This document shows positions 9,896 through 19,125 of a DNA stretch of 64,000 nucleotides, piece by piece. The stretch lies in the NCBI RefSeq assembly GCF_042646165.1, contig NZ_JBHRTC010000007.1. One strand, 5' to 3'. A model generated the notes under the pieces. The model ran no database searches, had not been told where the DNA came from, and worked only from the letters and a program-made list of their open reading frames with translations. The stretch's first letter is position 1, and every line of letters begins with the position of its first letter. The position numbers and the translations under genes were made by a program. The DNA comes from Microbaculum marinum. Lineage in GTDB: Bacteria; Pseudomonadota; Alphaproteobacteria; Rhizobiales; Tepidamorphaceae.

Positions 9896-11140
9896 ATGTT
9901 GTCGCGCGCACGCACATATTCGCTCGAGGCGCGGCGGGGGCTGGTAGCCACACTTTCCAGTGCCTTGGTCGCGCTCGTCATACTGGCAATCCTGCCGTCG
10001 CACGGGCGGGCCGGCCCGGCCCTGGTGTTCGACACCCGGACCGGGGAAGTCCTGCATTCCTACGGCGCCTTCACGCCCTGGCACCCCGCGTCGCTGACGA
10101 AGCTGATGACGGCCTACGTGTCGTTCCAGGCCATCCGGCAGGGCTCGGTCAGCCTGCAGACGCCGGTTCGCATATCCGCGAACGCGCTGGCCCAGCCGCC
10201 GAGCAAGATGGGTTTTGCGGTCGGCACCGAGATCAGCCTCGAATACGCCCTGCGCATCCTCATGGTGAAGTCGGCGAACGACATCGCCGTGGCGGTCGCC
10301 GAGACCGTCGGCGGCAGCGAACCCGCCTTCATCTCGATGATGAACAACACGGCGCGGCGGCTCGGCATGACCGACACCTACTACGTCAATCCGCACGGGC
10401 TGCACGATCCCCAGCAGAGGACGACGGCCCGGGACCTGGCGTTTCTGACGCGCGCCCTGATCCGGGATTTCCCGCAGTACCAAGGCTTCTTCGAACTCGC
10501 CTCGATCCAGGTCGGCCAGAGCGTCCTGAGGAACCACAACAAGCTGATCGGCCGGTTCCGCGGCGCCGACGGCATGAAGACGGGATATGTCTGCGCGTCG
10601 GGCTTCAACATCGTGGCGACCGCGACGCGCGGCGGCCGGCGGCTCGCTGCTGTGGTGATGGGCGGCATGTCCGGCGCGAAGCGCGACGAGGTGACCGAGC
10701 AACTGCTTGAGGCGGCGTTCCAGACCGGCGGCGGCTTCAGCCTGTTCGGGTCCGGGCGGCCGAACATCGACAGCCTGCGGCGGCCCGCGACCGTCGGTCC
10801 GCCGGTCGACGTGCGGGACTATGTCTGCCTGAAGAAGACGCCGCCGGCCGAGATCGCCTCCTTCGGCATGGAAGCGACGGCGGTGGCCGCCGGAGGCGAT
10901 CCCTCCGCCATCGTCGGCGCCTCGGCGGCGGGAACGGGCAGCGCGCTGGCGCTGACGTCGGCGCAGGTGATCAATCTCGGCGCGGTGGCCTCGCCGGCCG
11001 AGCCGGCGGTGGCATTCGACGTGCCGCTGCCGCGCCCGCGCCCCTCGAGCACGGCGGTGGCGCCCGGCGTCGCGCCGCTCGTCCAGTCGGCGCCGTCGCA
11101 GCCGGCGGGCATCCGTCCCCTGCCCAATCCGCTGCGCTGA
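9896..11140 (+). CDS. D-alanyl-D-alanine carboxypeptidase (peptidase S11, penicillin-binding)
   Basis: The 414-residue protein carries all three S11 motifs: S66-L-T-K69, S126-A-N128 and K228-T-G230. An N-terminal hydrophobic stretch (about 15-38) is a signal peptide or anchor. It would trim the terminal D-Ala from peptidoglycan pentapeptides in the periplasm. After about residue 270 the sequence becomes Ala/Pro-rich and low in complexity, ending without the amphipathic anchor helix of classic PBP5/6. The start ATG has AAGGGG only two bases upstream, an unusually short spacing. Confidence 0.92.
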   Translation: MLSRARTYSLEARRGLVATLSSALVALVILAILPSHGRAGPALVFDTRTGEVLHSYGAFTPWHPASLTKLMTAYVSFQAIRQGSVSLQTPVRISANALAQPPSKMGFAVGTEISLEYALRILMVKSANDIAVAVAETVGGSEPAFISMMNNTARRLGMTDTYYVNPHGLHDPQQRTTARDLAFLTRALIRDFPQYQGFFELASIQVGQSVLRNHNKLIGRFRGADGMKTGYVCASGFNIVATATRGGRRLAAVVMGGMSGAKRDEVTEQLLEAAFQTGGGFSLFGSGRPNIDSLRRPATVGPPVDVRDYVCLKKTPPAEIASFGMEATAVAAGGDPSAIVGASAAGTGSALALTSAQVINLGAVASPAEPAVAFDVPLPRPRPSSTAVAPGVAPLVQSAPSQPAGIRPLPNPLR

Positions 11141-11153
11141 AGCCCGCCGGAAT

Positions 11154-11381
11154 TCAGCGCGCCTTGCGCTCGATGACGAACGTGTAGACGCCCGCGGATT
11201 CGGATTGCTCGACCAGCGAGTGGCCGGTCTCGGTGCAGAAGTGCGGGAAGTCGATCACCGAGGCGGGATCCGTCGCCTCGACCGTGAGCAGCGCCCCCGG
11301 TTCCAGGCCCGACAGGACCTTCCTCGCCTTCAAGACCGGCAGCGGGCACAGCAGGCCCTTGACGTCCAACAGGTCTCCCAC
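11154..11381 (-). CDS. TusA-family sulfur-carrier-like protein
   Basis: The protein contains the TusA signature GLLCPLPVLKARKVL with the sulfur-carrying Cys at residue 12, then the beta-alpha pattern LLTVEATDPASVIDFPHFC. I chose the GTG at 11381, which has a GGAG upstream and gives 75 residues, the normal family size. An ATG at 11453 would add 24 residues with no resemblance to the family and no ribosome site. It is a small cytoplasmic protein. Members act in tRNA thiolation, molybdenum cofactor biosynthesis or sulfur trafficking; context does not say which. It is convergent with the carboxypeptidase gene. Confidence 0.85.
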   Translation of the reverse strand: MGDLLDVKGLLCPLPVLKARKVLSGLEPGALLTVEATDPASVIDFPHFCTETGHSLVEQSESAGVYTFVIERKAR

Positions 11382-11605
11382 GACCGAACACTCCAGCAGA
11401 ACCGAATCCCGTATGGATGGGAAACACCACGAACCGCCGGTGTCAAACTCCATCTGCGGCCCGCACCGGGCATCGGCCGAGCAACGGCGCTGCGGCCACC
11501 CTTTTTGAGGGGAAACCTTTCCTGTAGAGTCGCGCGCCGGCCGCCGGAGCCGCCCGGACGGCCGCCCAAGACGACGAAGCGGCGAGAGGATTCGCGGGGA
11601 AGGTC

Positions 11606-13405
11606 ATGCCGCTCCTGGAACGGCTGCGCAGCGAGTACATCTATCTCACCGGCTCGATCCGAATCCTCGGCAAGGTCTCGCCGATCGTCAAGAACCGGAC
11701 CCGGACCTTCCCGGACGTGCTGGACGATCTGGCCGACAGATACGCCGACAACGTCGCGCTGCTCAACGACCGGACGCAGCTGACCTACCGGCAGCTGCTG
11801 AACCGCTCCAACCAGTACGCGAACTGGGCCCGCTCCGTCGGCATCGGCAAGGGCGACGCGGTCGCGCTGATGATGCACAACCAGCCCGAATACCTGGCCG
11901 TCTGGATGGGGATCATCAGGGTCGGCGGGATCTGCGCGCTGATCAATACCAACCTGACCGGACGGGGGCTGGCCCATTGCCTCAATCTGGTCAATGCCCG
12001 CCATGCAATCGTCGGCGACGACCTGGTCGCGACCTACGAGACGGCGCTTGCCGATCTCGATCCGGTGCCGCAGCTCTGGATCTCCGGGAAGCCGGGGGCA
12101 GCGGGCGAGTCGATAGATGCGGTGCTCTACGACATGCCGGAGGAGGCGCCGGCCAAGGAGACCCTGCCCGATCTGACCATCGACGACCCGGCGCTGTACA
12201 TCTACACGTCCGGCACCACCGGACTGCCGAAGGCTGCGGTCATCAACCACTACAGGGTCCAGGCGATCATGGCCGGCTTCGCGGCGCTGTGCAATTCGCG
12301 CCCCAGCGACCGCATCTACGTCGCCCAGCCCTTCTATCACACCGCCGGCGGGGTGCTCGCGCCCGGCATCGTGCTGATGAACGGCGGCTCGTGCTTCATG
12401 CGCGACAAGTTCTCCTCGCGGCAGTTCTGGGACGATATCGTCGCGTATGACTGCACCATGTTCCAGTACATCGGCGAGTTGTGCCGATACCTGCTCAACG
12501 CGCCGCCCAGTCCCAACGAAACCCGGCACAAGATCCGGCTGTGCAACGGCAACGGGCTCAGGCCCGACATCTGGATGCAGTTCAAGACCCGGTTCCGCAT
12601 CCCGCAGATCATCGAGTGGTACGCGGCGACCGAGGGCAACGTCTCGCTGTTCAATCTCGACGGCAAGCCGGGGGCGGTCGGACGCATCCCGAAGTGGCTC
12701 GAAAAGCGCTTCATGACCAAGATCGTCCGCTTCGACGTGGAAGCCGAGACGGTGGTGCGCGGGCCGGACGGATTGTGCATCGAATGCCGGCCCAACGAGG
12801 TCGGCGAGGCGGTCGGCAAGATCGTGATCGATCCGAAGGCCCCGTCCCAGCGCTTCGACGGCTATGCCAACAAGGAGGAGACCGAGCGCAAGATCCTGCG
12901 CGACGTGATGGAGAAGGGCGACGCCTGGTTCCGCACCGGCGACCTGATGAAGAAGGACGACCTGGGCTACTTCTATTTCATCGACCGGATCGGCGACACG
13001 TTCCGCTGGAAGGGCGAGAACGTCTCGACCTCGGAGGTCGCCGAAGCCATCAACGTGTTCCCGGGCGTGCGCGAGGCGACGGTGTACGGCGTGGCGGTCG
13101 AGGGACATGACGGACGGGCCGGCATGGCGGCGCTGGTCGCCGACGAGGATCTCGACCTGAACGGCCTGCTGGAGCACATCAACTCGCAGCTTCCCGCCTA
13201 TGCGCGGCCCCTGTTCCTGCGCATCCGCAAGGAGATCGAGGTGACGGGAACCTTCAAGCAGAAGAAGACCGATCTCAGGAGCGAGGGCTTCGATCCGGCC
13301 CGCACCGCCGACGACCTCTACTTCAACAATCCGGAAACGGGTCGGCTGGAGCCGGTCGATGCCGGCCTCCACGACCGCATCCAGGCCGGATCGTTCCGCA
13401 TCTGA
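11606..13405 (+). CDS. Long/very-long-chain acyl-CoA synthetase (FATP/ACSVL-like)
   Basis: The 599-residue AMP-forming synthetase has the P-loop YIYTSGTTGLPKAA near residue 200 and the A5-A8 region with YAATEGNVSLFNLDGKPGAVGR, GDLMKKDDLGYFYFIDRIGD and FRWKGENVSTSEV. These last motifs are typical of the fatty-acid-transport-protein branch rather than the classic FadD branch. It would activate long fatty acids to CoA thioesters at the inner membrane. Its ATG follows a GGGAAGG site. The gene is monocistronic by position; a nested hairpin follows it. Confidence 0.93.
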   Translation: MPLLERLRSEYIYLTGSIRILGKVSPIVKNRTRTFPDVLDDLADRYADNVALLNDRTQLTYRQLLNRSNQYANWARSVGIGKGDAVALMMHNQPEYLAVWMGIIRVGGICALINTNLTGRGLAHCLNLVNARHAIVGDDLVATYETALADLDPVPQLWISGKPGAAGESIDAVLYDMPEEAPAKETLPDLTIDDPALYIYTSGTTGLPKAAVINHYRVQAIMAGFAALCNSRPSDRIYVAQPFYHTAGGVLAPGIVLMNGGSCFMRDKFSSRQFWDDIVAYDCTMFQYIGELCRYLLNAPPSPNETRHKIRLCNGNGLRPDIWMQFKTRFRIPQIIEWYAATEGNVSLFNLDGKPGAVGRIPKWLEKRFMTKIVRFDVEAETVVRGPDGLCIECRPNEVGEAVGKIVIDPKAPSQRFDGYANKEETERKILRDVMEKGDAWFRTGDLMKKDDLGYFYFIDRIGDTFRWKGENVSTSEVAEAINVFPGVREATVYGVAVEGHDGRAGMAALVADEDLDLNGLLEHINSQLPAYARPLFLRIRKEIEVTGTFKQKKTDLRSEGFDPARTADDLYFNNPETGRLEPVDAGLHDRIQAGSFRI

Positions 13406-13471
13406 CGTTCTTCACCATAGCCGGAGCCGCAATGGTGCGGTGCGCAGAGCGGCATTGGTCAGCGCCGCGCC

Positions 13472-13582
13472 AGTGGAGCGAAATTGAAAGCTCCACTAGA
13501 AACAGTTAGTTGCTAGTGGTCCGATTCCGACATTTGCTCTCGGACTCGCTTCGGCGAGATGCAAATGTCGGAATCGGACCAC
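13472..13582. repeat. Large composite inverted-repeat element with nested tetraloop hairpin
   Basis: Three nested or overlapping stems are visible. (1) AGTGGAGC at 13472-13479 pairs with GCTCCACT at 13490-13497. (2) A perfect 22-bp stem has one arm at 13516-13537 (starting GTGGTCCGATTCC) and the other at 13561-13582. (3) Inside its 23-base loop, CTCGC and GCGAG close a TTCG tetraloop at 13545-13558. CCACTAG at 13493-13499 can also pair with CTAGTGG at 13513-13519, so alternative folds are possible. It lies between two co-directional genes, and no open reading frame uses it. It may be a dispersed repeat, a small mobile-element remnant or an RNA structure. Confidence 0.85.
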
Positions 13583-13625
13583 CAAGGGTCTATCTTGCCG
13601 GCCGAACCGCAGAGGACAGTGCCCG

Positions 13626-14174
13626 ATGACCGATCTGCCGACCCCGTTCGACGTTCTGGATTTCTGGTGGAGTGCCGGATACGAGCAATGGTACGCCGGC
13701 GGCGAGGACTTCGACGGCCGGTGCCGCGACGCATTCCTTCCGCTGCTGGAGCACGCGTCCGGCGGCGGCCTCTCCGACTGGGAGGGAACGCCCCACGGCG
13801 CGCTCGCGCTGCTGATCGTCCTCGACCAGCTTTCCCGCAACATATTCCGCGGATCGCCGCGCGCCTTCGCCCAGGACGAGCGGGCCCGCGGCGTTGCCGA
13901 GCGCGCGATCGCCGCCGGGTTCGACCGGGCCTATCCGGCGCCGGCGCGGAACTTCTTCCACATGCCCTTCATGCATTCGGAGGACCTGGACGACCAGGCC
14001 CGCTGCTGCGACTACTTCCGGGTGCTCGGCGACAAGGACTCGTATTACTACGCCCTGGTCCACCTCGACGCGATCCGCCGGTTCGGCCGGTTTCCCCATC
14101 GCAACAAGGTGCTCGGGCGGGAGACAACCGCGGAAGAGCAGCAATACCTGGACACCGGCGGATTTGCCGCCTGA
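13626..14174 (+). CDS. DUF924 family protein
   Basis: This 182-residue soluble protein shows the family hallmarks: FDVLDFWWSAG at the start, LALLIVLDQLSRNIFRGSPRAFAQD in the middle, FFHMPFMHSEDLDDQ, and the closing FGRFPHRNKVLGRETTAEE. DUF924 proteins have an all-helical TPR-like fold and no established reaction. The start follows the composite hairpin by 43 bp. No operon partner is clear; the next gene begins 82 bp downstream. Confidence 0.93.
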   Translation: MTDLPTPFDVLDFWWSAGYEQWYAGGEDFDGRCRDAFLPLLEHASGGGLSDWEGTPHGALALLIVLDQLSRNIFRGSPRAFAQDERARGVAERAIAAGFDRAYPAPARNFFHMPFMHSEDLDDQARCCDYFRVLGDKDSYYYALVHLDAIRRFGRFPHRNKVLGRETTAEEQQYLDTGGFAA

Positions 14175-14256
14175 CCGCCCTACCGCTGCCGCAGAGCCGG
14201 TGTCCAGGCGCTGATCGCGGTCCAGAGAGCGCCGGTTCCGGCGACAGGATGAACTG

Positions 14257-15660
14257 GTGAACGACATCGCCTCCGCCGGCAGACCCCCCGACTCCGCACC
14301 GCCGCCGGAGGCCGGAAGCGGCCGCGTTGCGCGCCTGCGCGAAGCGCTGGCCGACATCCTGCGCGGGGAGACGGACCGGACGCTGGCGCAGCGCACCGCC
14401 TTCCTGGCCTTCGCCATCCGCGCCTCGAGCGCGGCCATCGCGCTCCTCTCGCAGATCCTGCTCGCCCGCTGGCTGGGCAGCCACGAGTATGGCATCTATG
14501 CATTCGCCTTCGTCGCGATGGTGCTCGTCGGCGGCCTCATCCCGCTCGGCTTCCCCGCCTCCGGGCAGCGGTTCATTGCCGACTATTCCGAGAGCGGACG
14601 GACCGAACTGCTGCGCGGCTTCCTGTTCGGCAGTCGCGTCTTCGTCGTGGCATTCGGGACGGCCGCCGCGGCGGTCGGCATGCTCGGCATTTGGCTGTTC
14701 GGAGACCAAATCGGCGGGGACTACCGGCTGCCGCTGTTCCTGATCCTCGTCTGCCTGCCGGCCTATGCGCTGACGGACATGCAGGACGGCATGGCCCGCA
14801 ACTACGGCTGGATCGACCTGGCGCTGGCGCTGCCCTACCTGGTCCGCCCCCTGATCATCCTGGCGATCGTCGGCGGCACGATGCTGGCCTACGGCAGGGC
14901 CGATGCCGTGACGGCCGCCTATGCGCTGATCGCGGCGATCTGGGTCACCGGAATGACCCAGCTCGTCCTCCTGGAGGTTCGCCTGTCGCGGCGGGTTCCG
15001 CGCGGCGGGCGCGCCTACGACTGGAAGACGTGGCTCGTCACGTCGCTGCCGATCTTCCTGGTCGAGAGCTTCTACATGCTGCTGACCAACACCGACGTGC
15101 TGGTCCTGTCGATCTTCGAATCGCCCGACAAGGTCGGCATCTACTACGCGGCGGTGAAGACGCTGGCGCTGATCTCGTTCGTCCCGTTCGCGGTGACGGC
15201 GGCGTCCTCGCACAAGTATGCCGAGTACGGGGCGTCCGGTGACCGGCAGCGGCTGGAAGGCTTCGTCCGCGACACCGTGAAATGGACGTTCTGGCCGGCG
15301 CTCGGGGCGACGCTGGCAATCCTGGTCGCGGGGCGCCCGCTGCTGTGGCTGTTCGGCCCCGAATTCGTGGTCGGCTATCCGCTGCTGTTCGTCCTGGTGA
15401 TCGGGCTGATGGCGCGCGCCACCGTCGGGCCGGTCGACCGGGTGTTGAACATGCTCGGCCAGCAGAACGTCTGCGCGATCATCTACGCGGGCGCCTTCGC
15501 ACTCAATCTGGTGCTCAACTTCTCGCTCATACCGATGTTCGGCATGGCCGGCGCGGCGTGGGCCACCAGCATCGCGCTCATCGTCGAATCGGCGCTGCTG
15601 TTCCTCGCGGCACGGTCGCGGCTGGGACTGCACGTATTCATCCTGGACAGGAGGAGGTAG
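14257..15660 (+). CDS. Polysaccharide/oligosaccharide flippase-like membrane protein (MOP superfamily)
   Basis: This 467-residue protein with about 12-14 hydrophobic spans resembles Wzx-type flippases: ISSAAIALLSQILLARWLG-like start (residues about 50-75), then spans in pairs, ending in a short charged tail. The start is a GTG at 14257; the only nearby ATG (14249) runs into a stop after three codons. It would move lipid-linked glycans across the inner membrane. The following gene, 34 bp away, encodes a FemAB-like acyltransferase, which suggests a joint role in an envelope polymer. No glycosyltransferases are nearby. Confidence 0.85.
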   Translation: MNDIASAGRPPDSAPPPEAGSGRVARLREALADILRGETDRTLAQRTAFLAFAIRASSAAIALLSQILLARWLGSHEYGIYAFAFVAMVLVGGLIPLGFPASGQRFIADYSESGRTELLRGFLFGSRVFVVAFGTAAAAVGMLGIWLFGDQIGGDYRLPLFLILVCLPAYALTDMQDGMARNYGWIDLALALPYLVRPLIILAIVGGTMLAYGRADAVTAAYALIAAIWVTGMTQLVLLEVRLSRRVPRGGRAYDWKTWLVTSLPIFLVESFYMLLTNTDVLVLSIFESPDKVGIYYAAVKTLALISFVPFAVTAASSHKYAEYGASGDRQRLEGFVRDTVKWTFWPALGATLAILVAGRPLLWLFGPEFVVGYPLLFVLVIGLMARATVGPVDRVLNMLGQQNVCAIIYAGAFALNLVLNFSLIPMFGMAGAAWATSIALIVESALLFLAARSRLGLHVFILDRRR

Positions 15661-15694
15661 CGGGCGCCCCGGCGCCTGCTCCGGCGAACCCGAG

Positions 15695-16888
15695 ATGTCG
15701 GCCCCAGGCACAAGGAACTCCGCTCCCGGCGCAGCCGAATTCGTGGTGAGCCTGGTCGGCTGGGACCGCATGGATTCATGCCGCGAGGAATGGAAACGCC
15801 TTTCCCGGCGCGCGGTGGAGCCGAACGTCTTCTACGATCCGGACTTCGCGCTGCCCGCCGGGGCCGGCCTCGGCCTGTCCGGCGACCTGCTGGCGCTCCT
15901 CGTCTGGCGGGAGGCGGGGCACGGCAGCGGCTCGGAAACACGGACGCTGGCGGGGTTCTTTCCCTTCGTCCCGAAGCGCCGCTGGGGCGTGCCGATGACG
16001 GTCGGCGAAGCTCTCATCCATCCCTATGCCATGTCGTCCGCGCCGCTCGTCGATGCGGCGGCGGTGGACGACGTGCTGCGGGCGTTCCTCGGCTGGCTGA
16101 ACATGGCGCGGCAGGCGCCCGCCGCATGGCTGTTCGGCTTCCTGCCGGGCGACGGGACGCTGCATGACAGGCTGTGGGCGATGGCCGAGCGCTCCGACAT
16201 GGCGGCGCGTCCCTATGACGGGCACGAACGCGCGGTCCTCGACACCGGCAGCCTGTCCGGCGACTACCTGGGCGACGCGCTGAGCGGCAAGGCCCGCAAG
16301 GAGTATGGCCGGCTGCGCCGAAGACTCGGCGACCACGGCAACGTCACGGTGACCCGCGCCACCGCCCGGTCCGACGTCGATGCGGCGATGGCGGAGTTCC
16401 TGTCCCTGGAAGCGTCGGGCTGGAAGGGGCAGCGCGGAACGGCGGCTGCCTTGTCGGCACCGGTCGAAGCAATGTTCGGAGACATCGGCCGGGGACTTGG
16501 CGGCGGTGGCGAAATCCGCATCGACGCCCTCAGGGTCGACGGCAGACCGATCGCGATGACGGTGAGTTGCGGCCGGGCGGAAAGCTGGTGGCTGTGGAAG
16601 ATCGCCTATGACGAGGGGTTCGCCGCATTCTCGCCGGGCGTGCTGCTCGTCCTCCACCTGACGCAGAATGCGCTGAACGCGAATGTCCGCGTACGCTACG
16701 ACTCCTGCGCGCTGCCCGGGCATCCCATGATCGACAGGATCTGGCGCCAGCGCAGGCCCTATGCCGACCTGCTGCTGGTGCCGGGGCGCAGCCGCATGAA
16801 GCGGGGTCTCGCCGTCAGGCTCGAGTCGCTGCGGCGGACGGCGGAGCAACGGGCGCGCGACCTGCGGGCCTTCGCCGCCAGGGACTAG
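15695..16888 (+). CDS. FemAB-like GNAT acyltransferase (BioF2-like / CelD family)
   Basis: The 397-residue soluble protein has the double-GNAT layout of the BioF2-like acetyltransferase family. The C-terminal GNAT core contains RKEYGRLRRRLGDHG, FLSLEASGWKGQRGTA, then IAMTVSCGRAESWWLWKIAYDE and the closing YDSCALPGHPMIDRIW. Members add acyl or aminoacyl groups to cell-envelope polymers or act in exopolysaccharide clusters. It is probably transcribed with the upstream flippase and ends 3 bp from the convergent acyl-CoA synthetase. The exact substrate is unknown. Confidence 0.85.
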   Translation: MSAPGTRNSAPGAAEFVVSLVGWDRMDSCREEWKRLSRRAVEPNVFYDPDFALPAGAGLGLSGDLLALLVWREAGHGSGSETRTLAGFFPFVPKRRWGVPMTVGEALIHPYAMSSAPLVDAAAVDDVLRAFLGWLNMARQAPAAWLFGFLPGDGTLHDRLWAMAERSDMAARPYDGHERAVLDTGSLSGDYLGDALSGKARKEYGRLRRRLGDHGNVTVTRATARSDVDAAMAEFLSLEASGWKGQRGTAAALSAPVEAMFGDIGRGLGGGGEIRIDALRVDGRPIAMTVSCGRAESWWLWKIAYDEGFAAFSPGVLLVLHLTQNALNANVRVRYDSCALPGHPMIDRIWRQRRPYADLLLVPGRSRMKRGLAVRLESLRRTAEQRARDLRAFAARD

Positions 16889-16891
16889 CCG

Positions 16892-18508
16892 TCAGGCGCG
16901 ATCGCGGAGCAGGCGGCGGATCACCTTGCCGGTCGTCGTCAGCGGCAGTTCCTCCAGGAAGGCGATCTCGCGCGGATACTCGTGCGCCGCCAGCCGGTCC
17001 CGCACGAAGGCCTGGATGTCGGCGACCAGTTCGTCGGAGGGAACGACGCCCTCGCGCGGCACGATGAACGCCTTGACGATCTCGGTGCGTACGGGATCCG
17101 GCTTGCCGACGACGGCGGCCAGCGCGACGGCGGGATGCGAAATCAGGCAGTCCTCGATCTCGCCGGGTCCGATCCGGTAGCCCGCCGACGTGATGACGTC
17201 GTCGTCACGGCCGACGAAGGAAAAGTAGCCGTCCTCGTCGACGACGCCCTGGTCGCCGGTCTTCATCCAGTCGCCGACGAACTTCGCCTCGGTCGCCTCG
17301 CGGCGACCCCAGTACTCGAGGAACATCACGGGGTCGGGACGTCGCACGGCGATCTGGCCGATCTCGCCCGGCGCAAGGACATTGCCGTCCTCGTCGATCA
17401 CCGCGACGTCGTGGCCGGGCACCGGCTTGCCGATGGCGCCGGAGCGCGAGACGCCGACGGCGGCGCAGGAGGACAGCACGAGATTGGCCTCGGTCTGGCC
17501 GTAGAACTCGTTGACGGTCAGTCCCAGCGTCTCGCGGGCCCAGTCGTAGACCTCCCGGCCGAGCGCCTCGCCGCCGCTGCCGATGGTGCGCAACGACAGG
17601 TTCCAGCGCCGGCGCGGATCGGGCACCTTGCGCATCATCCTGAGCGCCGTCGGGGGGATGAAGGCGTTGCGGACGCCGAACTCGGCGATGAGCGAAAAGG
17701 CGAGTTCCGGATCGAACTTCTCGAACCGGTAGGCGATGACCTTCACGCCGTGAAACAGCGACGGCAGCAGCACGTTGAGCAGCCCGCCGGCCCAGGCCCA
17801 GTCGGCCGGCGTCCACATCACGTCGCCGTCCTGCGGGAAGAACTCGTGCGGCATCTCGACGCCCGGCAGGTGGCCAAGCAGCACGCGATGGCCGTGCAGC
17901 GCGCCCTTGGCCGAACCGGTCGTGCCCGACGTGTAGATGATCAGGGCGGGATCGTCGGGTCCGGTATCGGCGGGGTCGAACATGGCCGCGGCCCGGTCGA
18001 TCTCGCCATGGAAGCTGCGCGCCTCCGCGGTCGCGGCGCCGATCGAGAAGACGGCCTCCAGCGTCTCCGGCCGCGCGCCGAAGCGCGACACCTTGACAAG
18101 ACCCGCCTCGTCGGTGACCAGCGCCCGTGCGCCGGAATCGGTCAGCCGGTATTCCAGCGCGTCGACGCCGAACAGGGAGGCGAGCGGCACGGCGATCGCA
18201 CCGAGCTTGTAGACCGCCAGATGGGCGATCGCCGTCTCGGGGCACTGCGGCAACAGCAGCGCGACACGGTCGCCGCGCCCGATCCCGGCGGACCTCAGCA
18301 CGTTGGCGAAGCGGTTCGACCGGTCCCGAAGCTGTCCGTAGGTGACGGACTCCACGGATCCGTCCGCCGTCTTGTGCTCGATGGCGACGCGGGCGGGATC
18401 CCGGTCGGCCCAGACGTCGCAGGCGGCGACGCCGATGTTGAAACGGTCGGGGATCCGCCAGCGAAAGCGCCGGACGAGGTCGTCATATGTCGAAGCGTGC
18501 GGGAGCAT
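16892..18508 (-). CDS. Acyl-CoA synthetase, AMP-forming (ACSM/acetyl-CoA-synthetase-like)
   Basis: This 538-residue enzyme starts MLPHASTYDDLVRRFRWRIP. It has the P-loop IIYTSGTTGSAKGALHGH (about 165-182), the NEFYGQTEANLVLSSC region, GDWMKTGDQGVVDEDGYFSFVGRDDDVI and the C-terminal catalytic lysine context LPLTTTGKVIRRLLR. The set fits synthetases of short or medium-chain acids. A W-rich motif WTPADWAWAGGLL is typical of this branch. The ATG at 18508 gives family length; the frame is open further upstream but that part is antisense of the CAP-domain gene. Confidence 0.93.
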   Translation of the reverse strand: MLPHASTYDDLVRRFRWRIPDRFNIGVAACDVWADRDPARVAIEHKTADGSVESVTYGQLRDRSNRFANVLRSAGIGRGDRVALLLPQCPETAIAHLAVYKLGAIAVPLASLFGVDALEYRLTDSGARALVTDEAGLVKVSRFGARPETLEAVFSIGAATAEARSFHGEIDRAAAMFDPADTGPDDPALIIYTSGTTGSAKGALHGHRVLLGHLPGVEMPHEFFPQDGDVMWTPADWAWAGGLLNVLLPSLFHGVKVIAYRFEKFDPELAFSLIAEFGVRNAFIPPTALRMMRKVPDPRRRWNLSLRTIGSGGEALGREVYDWARETLGLTVNEFYGQTEANLVLSSCAAVGVSRSGAIGKPVPGHDVAVIDEDGNVLAPGEIGQIAVRRPDPVMFLEYWGRREATEAKFVGDWMKTGDQGVVDEDGYFSFVGRDDDVITSAGYRIGPGEIEDCLISHPAVALAAVVGKPDPVRTEIVKAFIVPREGVVPSDELVADIQAFVRDRLAAHEYPREIAFLEELPLTTTGKVIRRLLRDRA

Positions 18509-18597
18509 GGCTGTTTCGGTTCCGGGAACGGCGGCCGGATCGTAGGAATGCCCCGGCGGGATTGCAACGGCGGCGGGCGACCGCGCCGCCGCCGTCC

Positions 18598-19125
18598 TCA
18601 CGCGGGCTTCGCCATCACCAGCACCCAGTAGACCTTGTACTTGGTGTTCGCCAGGTAGGCGGCGGCGATGCCCATGTCGGTGGCCGCCGGCATCAGCATC
18701 GCGGCGCGGTGGGGAGCGCTGTCGCGCCAGCCCGAGAAGGCTTCGGCGAGGGTGTAGTAGCCGGCTGTGACCGATTCCTCGACCTCGGCCTGCGAGTAGC
18801 CGGCGGCGGCCAGCCGGGCGTCGAGCTTGCCGTCGGGGCGGATGGTGGGGCTGGCGCCGGCCTTGGTCGCAAGGTCGCGGGCATAGACGCGGGCCAGGGC
18901 CGTGAGCCTGTCGTCCAGGGCCACCGGGCCGACGCCGTTGTTGGCCCGGTAGGCGTTGATGATCTTCAGGGCCTCGGCCTCGTCCAGGTCGCCGGAGACC
19001 TCGGCCAGGTTCTGGTACATCGGCGGCCGGGAGGCGGTCTCGGGACCGCCGCACGCCGCCAGGGCGAGGACGGCCGACAGGATCAGGGCGGCCCTCGGCC
19101 AGCCGGACAGATGCGGACTGTTCAT
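18598..19125 (-). CDS. CAP-domain lipoprotein
   Basis: This 175-residue protein has a lipoprotein signal ending LALAAC, followed by a CAP/SCP (PR-1 type) domain with INAYRANNGVGPVALDDRLTALARVYARDLA and the closing region WRDSAPHRAAMLMPAATDMGIAAAY. CAP proteins are extracytoplasmic, and bacterial members have unclear functions. Its ATG overlaps the stop of the upstream mechanosensitive channel gene by 4 bp, so the two are translationally coupled. Confidence 0.9.
   Translation of the reverse strand: MNSPHLSGWPRAALILSAVLALAACGGPETASRPPMYQNLAEVSGDLDEAEALKIINAYRANNGVGPVALDDRLTALARVYARDLATKAGASPTIRPDGKLDARLAAAGYSQAEVEESVTAGYYTLAEAFSGWRDSAPHRAAMLMPAATDMGIAAAYLANTKYKVYWVLVMAKPA

Noticed and set aside
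11330..13372. 680-codon antisense frame opposite the acyl-CoA synthetase
   Set aside because: No ribosome site or motif; the synthetase frame is clear.
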